Positions 27,641-35,946 of a stretch of 64,000 bases of DNA are shown here, piece after piece (the first letter of the stretch is position 1; each line of letters begins with the position of its first letter). The DNA is taken from positions 1,054,001-1,118,000 of the forward strand of contig NZ_JAEQBW010000001.1 of the NCBI RefSeq assembly GCF_016679925.1. The letters run 5' to 3'. The position numbers and the translations under genes are program-made. Source of the DNA: Marivirga aurantiaca. GTDB taxonomy: Bacteria > Bacteroidota > Bacteroidia > Cytophagales > Cyclobacteriaceae. The notes under the pieces are model-generated. The model made no database searches and had not been told where the DNA came from. It saw nothing but the letters and a program-made list of their open reading frames with translations.

Positions 27641-28504
27641 TCATATACTGTTTCTTTGCCATATTAATTGATTGGTATCTACATTTTCGCTAATAATATT
27701 GGCCTCTCTTAATGTATAAATGACATTTTTTAGCATTTTATTGCTTACCCATCCATCTGTAGCCCATTCGGTACCATGGTACCACTTTATGGCATCTTCT
27801 TTCATAATACCGTAGCGTTTACTTACCATTTCAACTGCCTCATCATTTTCCATAAATTGCGCACAGGATTTATGAATGACTCGCAATACTTTTGAAACCT
27901 GTTTAGGTTGAGAGTTGATAATTTTTTCTGATGCGGCCAGCACAAAGCATGGCCATGGCGTTACATATTCACCAATTTTTTTCAAAAGGTTTTGCTGAAC
28001 CAGTGGCTTGGTAGTATATTTTTCCCAATAGAACACATCTGTTTCCATTGCATTTAAAGATTGAATGGCCCCTTTAAGATTATTAATAACTTTAAATTGC
28101 GCATTGTCAATTTTTTTATCTTTTAAAAGCGCATCTACTATTGGCATCAAGTGAGAGCCCGATCCATATCGACTGATGGCAATCCTCTTGTCATAAATGT
28201 CTGCATGGTTATTCAACGGGTTATTAATTCCTGAATGGATCCCCCAGGTCAATGGGCTTTTAACATATCCACTCACTATTTTGGATGGGTTGCCTTTCAG
28301 GATATTGCTAACAATTCCCTCTGTAAGCAAAGCACAAATGTCGCAGTCGCCATTTTGAAGGGCTTCTGCCATTTCCCCTGTGCCGCCTTCATAGTTATTC
28401 CATATTACTTTGATCCCTACTTCTTCAAATGCGCCTGATTCCAGCGCCAAATGTATGGGTAAATTAAAATGTTCAGGTACCCCGCCAATTCTTATTACTT
28501 TCAC
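27641..28504 (-). CDS. Substrate-binding-protein-like (NMT1/THI5-type fold) without signal peptide
   Basis: The protein has 287 residues from a GTG start. The pattern RIGGVPEHFNLPIHLALESG, then an acidic EGGTGEMAEALQNGDCDICA block, is that of type 2 periplasmic binding proteins of the NMT1/SsuA/THI5 group. The mature domain begins at residue 3 and there is no signal peptide or lipobox, so the protein is probably cytoplasmic. No ABC permease or ATPase gene is near it. It may bind a small metabolite as a sensor or enzyme rather than feed a transporter. The ligand is unknown. The family call is by pattern only. Confidence 0.7.
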   Translation of the reverse strand: MKVIRIGGVPEHFNLPIHLALESGAFEEVGIKVIWNNYEGGTGEMAEALQNGDCDICALLTEGIVSNILKGNPSKIVSGYVKSPLTWGIHSGINNPLNNHADIYDKRIAISRYGSGSHLMPIVDALLKDKKIDNAQFKVINNLKGAIQSLNAMETDVFYWEKYTTKPLVQQNLLKKIGEYVTPWPCFVLAASEKIINSQPKQVSKVLRVIHKSCAQFMENDEAVEMVSKRYGIMKEDAIKWYHGTEWATDGWVSNKMLKNVIYTLREANIISENVDTNQLIWQRNSI

Positions 28505-28750
28505 TCAATTATTTATTTGATTTACTGTACAAACATACTGGTTTTCGATGGATGATGGGCAAAAGCAACTAAGGGAATTTAACCAACACTTCAAATCCTT
28601 TTACTTTTAATAACATTTGTCTTCTATTTTACATCTTTCTGCTCAATATTCCCCAAACATCCATCGAACAAGGAATCCATTCCTTTTTTTCTGCTAAATC
28701 AGCACTTTTCATAGTGAAATTACGTTCTTCGCAGGATACTTAAACCTGAT

Positions 28751-31060
28751 ATGGAGCGAAAGAAGAACCAAAGATTAAAGAATACAATTTTCAAATATTT
28801 AGCACTCACGGCTTTATGCTTGTTTTTACTGACAATAGGCTTTTTGTGGAGCATAAAGGCAGGCTTGTTCGGCCCGCTCCCTGACCATGAATCCCTGGCC
28901 AAAGTACACAACCCGCAGGCCACTCGTATTGTAGATGAAACAAATGAAAACCTTGGCTATTTATACCGCTTCTATCGTTCAAATGTGACTTATGATGATT
29001 TACCACAACATTTGATAGATGCGTTGATCACTACTGAGGATGCTCGTTTTTATGAGCATAGCGGGGTGGATTACCGTAGTTTAGGAAGGGTTTTGTTTAA
29101 GACTGTCCTGTTGCAGGATCGGTCCGCAGGGGGAGGAAGCACTATTACGCAACAACTGGTCAAAAACCTTTATCCAAGAGATTATGATAATAAGTTTGAA
29201 ATCCTGGTAATCAAAATCAAGGAAATCTTTATAGCGCAGAAGCTTGAGAAAATATATTCTAAAAATGATATCCTCACGCTTTACCTCAATACGGTTAGCT
29301 TTCCTGACAATACCTTTGGCATTCATGCCGCTTCAAAAACATTTTTCAATAAAGCCGTCAAAGATTTGAGCTTAACAGAGTCAGCAGTATTGGTGGGATC
29401 ATTAAAAGCAACATATAGTTATAATCCACGTGTTTTTCCGGAGGCTAGCAAGTTGAGGAGAAATGTGGTGCTTTCCCAAATGAAAAATTATGGTAAACTC
29501 GATACTGAGCTTTTTGAGGAAACCATATTAACAGATATTGAGCTGGAATATAGATCTGTTAAACCTTCCGAAGGGGTAGCTCCTTATTTTAGGGAACAAG
29601 TAAGAAAGCAACTCACCAAATGGGCCGAGGATTATGCTAAAGAGAAAGGAGAAACCATAGATATTTATAGTGATGGTTTGATTATCCATACCACGCTGAA
29701 TAAGAAACTTCAGATGATGGCTGAAGCTTCAATGAAAGAACATATGGCCGTATTACAAAAAGCTTTCGAAAACAATTGGGGCAATTCTCCTCCCTGGAAG
29801 AAGCAGGCTATATATAATGCTATAGTTCAAAAGACGGACTTTTATAAACAATTGGTGAGAGAAGGTAAATCTGAGGCTGAAATCCAGGAGGCTCTTCGCC
29901 AAAAGAATGATAGGGAAACCTTTGATTGGTCTGGAACTTCAATAAAAAAAATAAGTTTAATTGACAGTATTCAGAATAGCCTTAAAATGCTCCAGGCAGG
30001 ATTTCTGGCAATGAACCCTGCTGATGGCGCCATTAAGGCCTGGATTGGAGGCATTGATTTTGAGCACTTTAAATATGATCACGTAGCCCAAAGCAAGAGA
30101 CAAGTTGGCTCTACTTTTAAGCCACTGGTGTATACGGCAGCCCTGGAAAGTGGTGTAAAACCTTGTGATTACTTTTCAGCCAGTAGTGTAACTTATGCTA
30201 ACCTGGAAGGCTGGACTCCCACCAATAGCGATACAGAAGATTATACTCATATTAATGTAAACATGCAAGAAGCTATGCGGAAATCCATGAATACGGTTTC
30301 CGTGAGGCTGATGGAAGAATCCGGCATTGCCGAAGTATTGAAATTAGCGCATAATGCAGGTATCAAATCTTCACTTCCGCAGGTGCCATCTTTGGCTTTG
30401 GGTACTGCGGAATTGAGTATGCTGGAACTGGCAACTGCCTATACCACCTTTTTAAATAATGGGAAACCTTCAGAACCCTATTTTATCACAAAAATAACCA
30501 ATGCAAAAGGGGAGGTATTGGCGGAATTTAAACCTGCAAAAGATACAGCACCTGCTTATTCAGAAGAAACACGTCAGGTTGTTTTGGAAATGATGCAGTC
30601 GGTGGTTAAAAGTGGTACAGCCTCCAGGTTAGGATGGAAATATAAACTTACACAAGATATTGCTGGTAAAACAGGGACCACCCAGAACAATAAAGATGGA
30701 TGGTTTGTGGGTTTGCTGCCTAATTTGGTTACTGTTTCATGGGTTGGGGCTGATAATGGAGCCATTGGCTTTAGAAGCACTTCTGTAGGGCAGGGAGCTA
30801 ACTCAGCCCTGCCCATTTTTGGACTGCTCATGCAGAAAGTAAAGGCTGATAAGGAATTGAGCAAAAAATACAATAAAAGTTTTCCCGCTCCTTCTGCAAA
30901 AGTTGTAAGGATGATGGATTGTCCACCAACTAAAGAGGATGGGTTTTTTAAGAAGCTTTTTACCAATAAAGACAAAGCCAAGACAAAGAATTTCGATGAG
31001 GAAGGCAAACAGAATAAAGGGCTTTTTAAAAAACTAAAAGGGATTTTCAAGAAAGATTAG
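28751..31060 (+). CDS. Class A penicillin-binding protein (bifunctional transglycosylase/transpeptidase)
   Basis: This 769-residue protein has one N-terminal membrane helix (about 14-37). The GT51 transglycosylase domain shows TTEDARFYEHSGVDY with catalytic Glu96 and GGGSTITQQLVKNLY. The transpeptidase domain has all three motifs: STFK (Ser454, Lys457), SMN (Ser512) and KTGT (Lys640). The C-terminus is a Lys-rich tail. It polymerises and cross-links peptidoglycan on the outer face of the inner membrane, like PBP1a. The gene is monocistronic. It lies 249 bp before the ATP-grasp gene, in the same direction. Confidence 0.95.
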   Translation: MERKKNQRLKNTIFKYLALTALCLFLLTIGFLWSIKAGLFGPLPDHESLAKVHNPQATRIVDETNENLGYLYRFYRSNVTYDDLPQHLIDALITTEDARFYEHSGVDYRSLGRVLFKTVLLQDRSAGGGSTITQQLVKNLYPRDYDNKFEILVIKIKEIFIAQKLEKIYSKNDILTLYLNTVSFPDNTFGIHAASKTFFNKAVKDLSLTESAVLVGSLKATYSYNPRVFPEASKLRRNVVLSQMKNYGKLDTELFEETILTDIELEYRSVKPSEGVAPYFREQVRKQLTKWAEDYAKEKGETIDIYSDGLIIHTTLNKKLQMMAEASMKEHMAVLQKAFENNWGNSPPWKKQAIYNAIVQKTDFYKQLVREGKSEAEIQEALRQKNDRETFDWSGTSIKKISLIDSIQNSLKMLQAGFLAMNPADGAIKAWIGGIDFEHFKYDHVAQSKRQVGSTFKPLVYTAALESGVKPCDYFSASSVTYANLEGWTPTNSDTEDYTHINVNMQEAMRKSMNTVSVRLMEESGIAEVLKLAHNAGIKSSLPQVPSLALGTAELSMLELATAYTTFLNNGKPSEPYFITKITNAKGEVLAEFKPAKDTAPAYSEETRQVVLEMMQSVVKSGTASRLGWKYKLTQDIAGKTGTTQNNKDGWFVGLLPNLVTVSWVGADNGAIGFRSTSVGQGANSALPIFGLLMQKVKADKELSKKYNKSFPAPSAKVVRMMDCPPTKEDGFFKKLFTNKDKAKTKNFDEEGKQNKGLFKKLKGIFKKD

Positions 31061-31309
31061 TCCGGATTATTAGCCACGAAATTTTAATTTTCCCAATTAG
31101 ATAGCTTATAACTTATAGTATCAGCCCACGTAAACCAAGTGTAGCCTTTCTTTATATGGCAATTTGCTGAATATCCAGTTATTCATAATATTATTTTGTC
31201 TTTTATAAAGAAATGATGTTGTTATAAGCTTTAAAGCCCATTTAATATGTTTTTAAATTGGTTATATGGCTTTATTTAATTATATATAAGAGAACTAAAA
31301 AAGAAAATT

Positions 31310-32530
31310 ATGGCTAAATGTTTTGCACTAATGGGTTGGAGTTTACCTGTTATAGAAAGTATGCAAAAACTCAATAAACCTTATGTGGTTGTGTCCTTTC
31401 CGGATTTTGAAAATTATGCAAAAGAGAATAATATCCCTTTCGTTCCCTATCAATTTGATGAATGGAGTGATACTTCCAACTCACTTGATTTGCATGAAAA
31501 GTTAAAAGCTTTTGATGCGGATGTAGCAGTGCCTTTATTTGAAGAAACAGTAGAATGGGCCGGGGCTCTCAACTCCATTTACAGAGATGACCCTCGTGTG
31601 TTAAACCGTGCATTTCTGTTTAGAAATAAAGCCATGATGAAAAGAAAAGCACTAATTGGAGGATTGCGTGTAGGCTTATTTGAAGAAGTTCACAACAAAG
31701 AAGGTGTAAAGGCCTTTATGAAACGTTTGAACCAGGCCAATTTGCAGATAGATGGTGAAGAAGATAGCTGGGTTCATATCAAACCTTTTGCTTCGGCCGG
31801 GGCAGTAGGCCACAGATTATTACGCTCCATGAGTGATGTTGATGAAAAGTGTCAGGATGAGGATTTTCCTTGCCTGGCAGAAAGCCACTTACCGGGGCAG
31901 GAGTTTTCTTGTGAGGCTTTCGTACATGGAGGGAAAATTAAATTCCTGAATATAACAGAATACGTAAAATTAGGTTATTCCAATTTCATCCCTGAGGGAA
32001 ATCTGTTGCATGGCAAGAGAGACAGGATCATGAAGGAAATGCAAAAATTGGTAGATCTGTTTGGTATACAGTATGGTATGATTCATCCGGAATGGTTTCT
32101 TACTGAGGACGACACTTTGAGTTTTGGTGAAGTTGCCTGCAGAATACCGGGTGGCCATATATTGGAATTAGCAGGAAAGGCGTATGATTTCGATGCCTTG
32201 GGTGCTTTTGTACTATGCCATGACCCTAGCCTGACGGATGAAGAATTGAAAGAAATTCTACCTCCTTTGGATGCACGTCCGAAACAATTTTATGGAAATG
32301 TGATGATCTATCCGCATAAAAATTCGATTTCTAAATTAGAAATCCCTGAAGAGTTGAAAGAAGAACCTTACTTCTTAGACCATAACCTCATTCCACCAAT
32401 GACTACACAAAAAGTAAGTGATAGAGAAGGCTTTGGAAACCATTTTGGTACAGTAAATTTTAAAGGGGAGGATCCGGATAGAATGACTGAATTATTATTG
32501 CATTATGAAAATGTAGATTTTTATCATTAA
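31310..32530 (+). CDS. ATP-grasp carboxylate-amine ligase-like protein
   Basis: This 406-residue cytoplasmic protein has the ATP-grasp order: an N-terminal Rossmann-like part, a lid region with HIKPFASAGAVGHRL (ATP-binding Lys and Gly loop), PGQEFSCEAFVHGGKI, and a metal/ATP site FGEVACRIPGGHILELAG. The last motif resembles the E-x-x-x-R-x-G-G of carnosine-synthase and L-amino-acid-ligase relatives. Such enzymes join an amino acid carboxylate to an amine through an acyl phosphate. The substrates are unknown. The papain-like and alanine racemase genes follow in the same direction, which suggests an amino-acid or peptide substrate. That link is inference. Confidence 0.8.
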   Translation: MAKCFALMGWSLPVIESMQKLNKPYVVVSFPDFENYAKENNIPFVPYQFDEWSDTSNSLDLHEKLKAFDADVAVPLFEETVEWAGALNSIYRDDPRVLNRAFLFRNKAMMKRKALIGGLRVGLFEEVHNKEGVKAFMKRLNQANLQIDGEEDSWVHIKPFASAGAVGHRLLRSMSDVDEKCQDEDFPCLAESHLPGQEFSCEAFVHGGKIKFLNITEYVKLGYSNFIPEGNLLHGKRDRIMKEMQKLVDLFGIQYGMIHPEWFLTEDDTLSFGEVACRIPGGHILELAGKAYDFDALGAFVLCHDPSLTDEELKEILPPLDARPKQFYGNVMIYPHKNSISKLEIPEELKEEPYFLDHNLIPPMTTQKVSDREGFGNHFGTVNFKGEDPDRMTELLLHYENVDFYH

Positions 32531-32536
32531 TATCAT

Positions 32537-32622
32537 GGGGGAACTTCATTGAAGTTTTCCCTGCTCTTATGAAAATAGTAATTAGAAATAATGTCATGCT
32601 TGTTAGTGATAACAAGCATGAC
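32537..32622. promoter_or_regulatory. Two hairpins between the ATP-grasp and papain-like genes
   Basis: An imperfect hairpin (GGGGAACTTC then GAAGTTTTCCC, 32537-32561) lies 7 bp after the ATP-grasp stop. A perfect 13-bp stem with loop GTGA follows (GTCATGCTTGTTA at 32593-32605, complement at 32610-32622). Neither is followed by a T-run, so simple intrinsic termination is doubtful. They may process or attenuate the transcript, or bind a regulator. Confidence 0.5.
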
Positions 32623-32712
32623 TATTCTGAAATTTAATTCAAGTTCTCAAGGAGTTTTTATGAGTGACTTCTTAACATTTCGGAATGAAATACTTTAAAT
32701 TATTTAGATTAA

Positions 32713-34707
32713 ATGGTGGATCAAACACTAACAGAAAATAACAATCAGAAGTTACAAGAGCTTTTAAATGAGTTTTCTGAGGCAACTTCCCTTACTAAAC
32801 CTGAAAAAGCTAGTAGGTTAATGGGGCAGATTGATGTCCTGACAGATTCAATGGAAGGTTATTCATTGATTTATAATTCAATAGGGGATATCTCTGAAGC
32901 AGGGATCTTTGAAAATTCTCCATGGGCAGATCCGGCCAAATTGGTGGCAGCATTGGTAAATGGCACTTTAAAAAGTGGACACCCCAATTCAACTATTGAG
33001 TTGTTAAGCGAGTTGAGACTTTTGGCAATAGCAAAAGGAGATTACAAATCAGGGAAAATTACGGCTGAGGAAGCCAATAATTTCATTCAAGAAGTAATTG
33101 TAGCAAATTTGGAATTCGTTTTCAATGAGCCGCTTGAAGAAACACGCCTGATCATGAGTGATCATGAATTGCATAAGGTACACAATCTGTTTCGCTTTTT
33201 ATCGGACCGTATTCACCTGGATGATGTAAAGGAAACATTGGCAGAAGAACTAACATTAATCTGTGAGCAAAGACCAGTAGTTACTGAAAAGCAAAGGAAA
33301 ATCATTGCCCTGGTAAAGGAAAAAATTGAACTTGACCCAAATCGTGAAGAAGATAAAAAACTACTAAGCTTCCAGCGCTGTATTTACAGGCCAACCAAAA
33401 ATACAGTGGGCAAAAGTACGGAGCAGTATAAGAAACTTCTTTTAAGCTTGAATAATACTGAGCTTTATCTTGAAGCCCAGGAAATGAGCCAATCTATGTT
33501 GGAATATGGACTGGTAAGTCAATATCATGCAGTTTTATTAACATTTCTAATAGAGGGGAATCACCTGCAAACTGTTCCTGTTTGTATGGGATTGACACCC
33601 ATTGGAGAAACCAGATGGAATGAACATACAACCTACCTATCGGATATTATTCTGAAAACTGTACATATTTATAATGCCCAGTGTATTTATGGATTGGCAA
33701 AAATGCTTGAGAATGGTGTGATAGCCAGAGAGGCGGTGAGATCTGGTCTTTCCAACCTCATGAGCATCAAAATCCATCCTAAAGTAGAAGAAAGAATATT
33801 AAAGTCAACCAAGAATCCACATCAGGCAGTAAGTGCGAGGCAATACTTAGTTGGGGCCTTATTTCGGATTCTGGGACAGCCATTAGGTGTAGGGCAGGGG
33901 AATAACCCTACCTGCCAAAGTGCGCGGGGCATTAGTATGTGGAGCCAACATGCACCTGCTAAATTAATCAATATGGTGCAAACAGCTGCTGTTACAAATG
34001 ATTTAAGTTTCCGCTTTGAGGGACAGGAAATTAAAGCCTCTGAAATAGGGAAGGGTCTGGTGCAGAATTTGGATCATAACCTTGATGCAGTATCGGTTAC
34101 TTTGGTGCCTATGCTTGACCGGGTCTATAACGAAATGATGTTGAGAGGTTCAGGAAGGGCAGAAGACCCCCATAAATGGGTGAATCCTGCACTTTATGGG
34201 CAATGGATTCAAATAGGATTTGCTTCAGCTTATGATTATTTCTCCAATGCCATTGTAGATTTTGATGGTTTTGTGAAAGTATTTTATGCAATGTGCCATC
34301 CTGAGTATAATGGCGGGCATCATCTTATTTATCCCAATCCTGTAGGAATATTTATTACCTCTTCCAAAGGAGATATGCTTGGTTTTCATGCTGTTTCTTT
34401 GTTACGCGTGGAGAAAGACCCTACCGGCCAGTACAGGGCGTATTTCCTTAATCCAAATAATGAGGGTAGACAAGATTGGGGGCAGAAAATTAAGCCTTCA
34501 GTGTTTGGAAAAGGGGAGAAACATGGGGAATCATCACTGCCAATACATGAATTTGCTGCACGAACCTATGCTTTTCATTTTAATGACTTGGAAGCAGAAA
34601 GCAAGCTGGATAACATTCCATTAGAAGAAATTCAAAAAGTAAAAACATTAGCCAAAGATAGCTGGGGGAAATCATATACCTGGCTGGAAATCAAGAAAAA
34701 ATGGTAA
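32713..34707 (+). CDS. Uncharacterised protein with papain-like Gln-Cys-His-Asn pattern
   Basis: I do not recognise this 664-residue protein. The first 390 residues look all-helical, with no signal peptide. The C-terminal part has the residue pattern of papain-fold enzymes: Gln395 six residues before Cys401 (GQGNNPTCQSARGISMW), the same spacing as papain Gln19-Cys25. His559 lies in LGFHAVSLLR, and Asn580 in FLNPNNEGRQDWG. This suggests a cytoplasmic cysteine peptidase, amidase or acyltransferase. It overlaps the alanine racemase gene by 7 bp, which implies translational coupling. It could process the product of the upstream ATP-grasp ligase. The fold assignment is by eye only. Confidence 0.75.
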   Translation: MVDQTLTENNNQKLQELLNEFSEATSLTKPEKASRLMGQIDVLTDSMEGYSLIYNSIGDISEAGIFENSPWADPAKLVAALVNGTLKSGHPNSTIELLSELRLLAIAKGDYKSGKITAEEANNFIQEVIVANLEFVFNEPLEETRLIMSDHELHKVHNLFRFLSDRIHLDDVKETLAEELTLICEQRPVVTEKQRKIIALVKEKIELDPNREEDKKLLSFQRCIYRPTKNTVGKSTEQYKKLLLSLNNTELYLEAQEMSQSMLEYGLVSQYHAVLLTFLIEGNHLQTVPVCMGLTPIGETRWNEHTTYLSDIILKTVHIYNAQCIYGLAKMLENGVIAREAVRSGLSNLMSIKIHPKVEERILKSTKNPHQAVSARQYLVGALFRILGQPLGVGQGNNPTCQSARGISMWSQHAPAKLINMVQTAAVTNDLSFRFEGQEIKASEIGKGLVQNLDHNLDAVSVTLVPMLDRVYNEMMLRGSGRAEDPHKWVNPALYGQWIQIGFASAYDYFSNAIVDFDGFVKVFYAMCHPEYNGGHHLIYPNPVGIFITSSKGDMLGFHAVSLLRVEKDPTGQYRAYFLNPNNEGRQDWGQKIKPSVFGKGEKHGESSLPIHEFAARTYAFHFNDLEAESKLDNIPLEEIQKVKTLAKDSWGKSYTWLEIKKKW

Positions 34708-35858
34708 AACATTCATCAAGAATTGAGCTGAAGAAATCGGCCTATAAAAACAATATAAACTTCATAAGAAAGAAAATAGGCGAACATGCGATCTTATCTT
34801 CAGTAGTTAAAGCCAATGCATATGGTCATGGAATAAACACCTTTGTACCTATGGCGGAAGCCTGTGGCATTCACCATTTTTCAGTGGCATCTTCTTTCGA
34901 AGCAGAAGAAGTTTTGAAGGCTTGCAAAAAGGAAACTCATATTATGATAATGGGCATACTATATGAAGAAGATATACCCTGGGCTGTGTCGCATGATATA
35001 GAGTTTTTTGTTTATAACTATGATAGATTGCCCAAGGTACTCGAAGCTGCGAAGAAATTAGGAAAGCCTGCCAAAGTGCATATTGAAGTTGAAACAGGGG
35101 CTAATAGAACAGGCATGAAGAAATCCGAATTTCCCAAGACTTTGACATTCCTGAAGAAGAATAAAGAACATGTTGTGTTTGAGGGGTTATGTACTCATTT
35201 TGGTGGTGCTGAAAGTAGGTCAAACGATTTTAAAATTGAAATGCAGCATAAGCGCTATAAAGAATTCCTGAAGCAGTGTAAAGAGAAGAAAATCATACCT
35301 AATTTAAGACATATAGCATGCTCTGCCTCCGCATTGGCTATGCCTGATACCGTCTATGATTTGGTAAGGATAGGAGTGGCTCAATATGGTTTCTGGCCAA
35401 GTCCTGAAATATACTATACGCATTTAAATGAGATCAATAAGAAAGCCGATTCAGCATTAAAGAGAATATTTACCTGGAAAACGGATATCATGGATATCCG
35501 CGATGTGCAACAAGGAGAGTTTATTGGTTATGGTACTGCTTTCCAGGCTACTCATAAAATGACCATTGCTGTGATGCCTTTAGGCTATTCCAATGGTTAT
35601 CCCAGGGCGCTTTCTAACAGGGGACATGTATTAATTGATGGCAAAAAAGCACCTATTGTGGGACTTATCAATATGAATCTGTTTATGGTGGATATTTCCC
35701 ACATTAAAAATGCTAAAGTAGGCGATGAGGTAGTGCTGATTGGACGACAAAATAATAATGTAATTAATGTCTCCAGCTTTACCAATAGCACACAGTTACT
35801 TAATAATGAAATGCTGAGCAGGTTGCCAGCTGTTATTCCAAGAACGGTAGTGAAATAA
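34701..35858 (+). CDS. alr: Alanine racemase family PLP enzyme
   Basis: This 385-residue protein has the PLP-lysine motif SVVKANAYGHG (Lys37), the phosphate-site region (RHIACSASALAMP) and the C-terminal catalytic region PLGYSNGYPRALSNRGHVL. The motif IVGLINMNLFMVDI replaces the common GRVCMDQ form, as in other Bacteroidota enzymes. It interconverts L- and D-alanine or a similar amino acid in the cytoplasm. In many Bacteroidota the housekeeping racemase is fused to MurF. A free-standing racemase coupled to the 664-residue gene may therefore serve another product. Specificity cannot be read from the sequence. Confidence 0.9.
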   Translation: MVKHSSRIELKKSAYKNNINFIRKKIGEHAILSSVVKANAYGHGINTFVPMAEACGIHHFSVASSFEAEEVLKACKKETHIMIMGILYEEDIPWAVSHDIEFFVYNYDRLPKVLEAAKKLGKPAKVHIEVETGANRTGMKKSEFPKTLTFLKKNKEHVVFEGLCTHFGGAESRSNDFKIEMQHKRYKEFLKQCKEKKIIPNLRHIACSASALAMPDTVYDLVRIGVAQYGFWPSPEIYYTHLNEINKKADSALKRIFTWKTDIMDIRDVQQGEFIGYGTAFQATHKMTIAVMPLGYSNGYPRALSNRGHVLIDGKKAPIVGLINMNLFMVDISHIKNAKVGDEVVLIGRQNNNVINVSSFTNSTQLLNNEMLSRLPAVIPRTVVK

Positions 35859-35892
35859 TGGCAAATAATGGGAGACGATTTTTATTAAAATT

Positions 35893-35931
35893 AAAATTGT
35901 AGAGACGTGAATTTTACGTCTCTACAATTTT
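35893..35931. repeat. Perfect 16-bp palindrome, possible dispersed repeat and terminator
   Basis: The arm AAAATTGTAGAGACGT (35893-35908) is the exact complement of 35916-35931, with a 7-nt loop. It lies 34 bp after the racemase stop and 15 bp from the convergent esterase gene. Its core GTAGAGACGT resembles short palindromic repeats that recur in many bacterial genomes. A T-rich edge on each side would allow termination in both directions. Confidence 0.7.
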
Positions 35932-35946
35932 AATATTACTTATTTA

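Noticed and set aside
27458-27667. 69-codon plus-strand frame between msrB and the binding-protein-like gene
   Set aside because: It overlaps the end of the minus-strand gene, has no recognisable domain, signal or promoter, and reads like AT-rich non-coding sequence.
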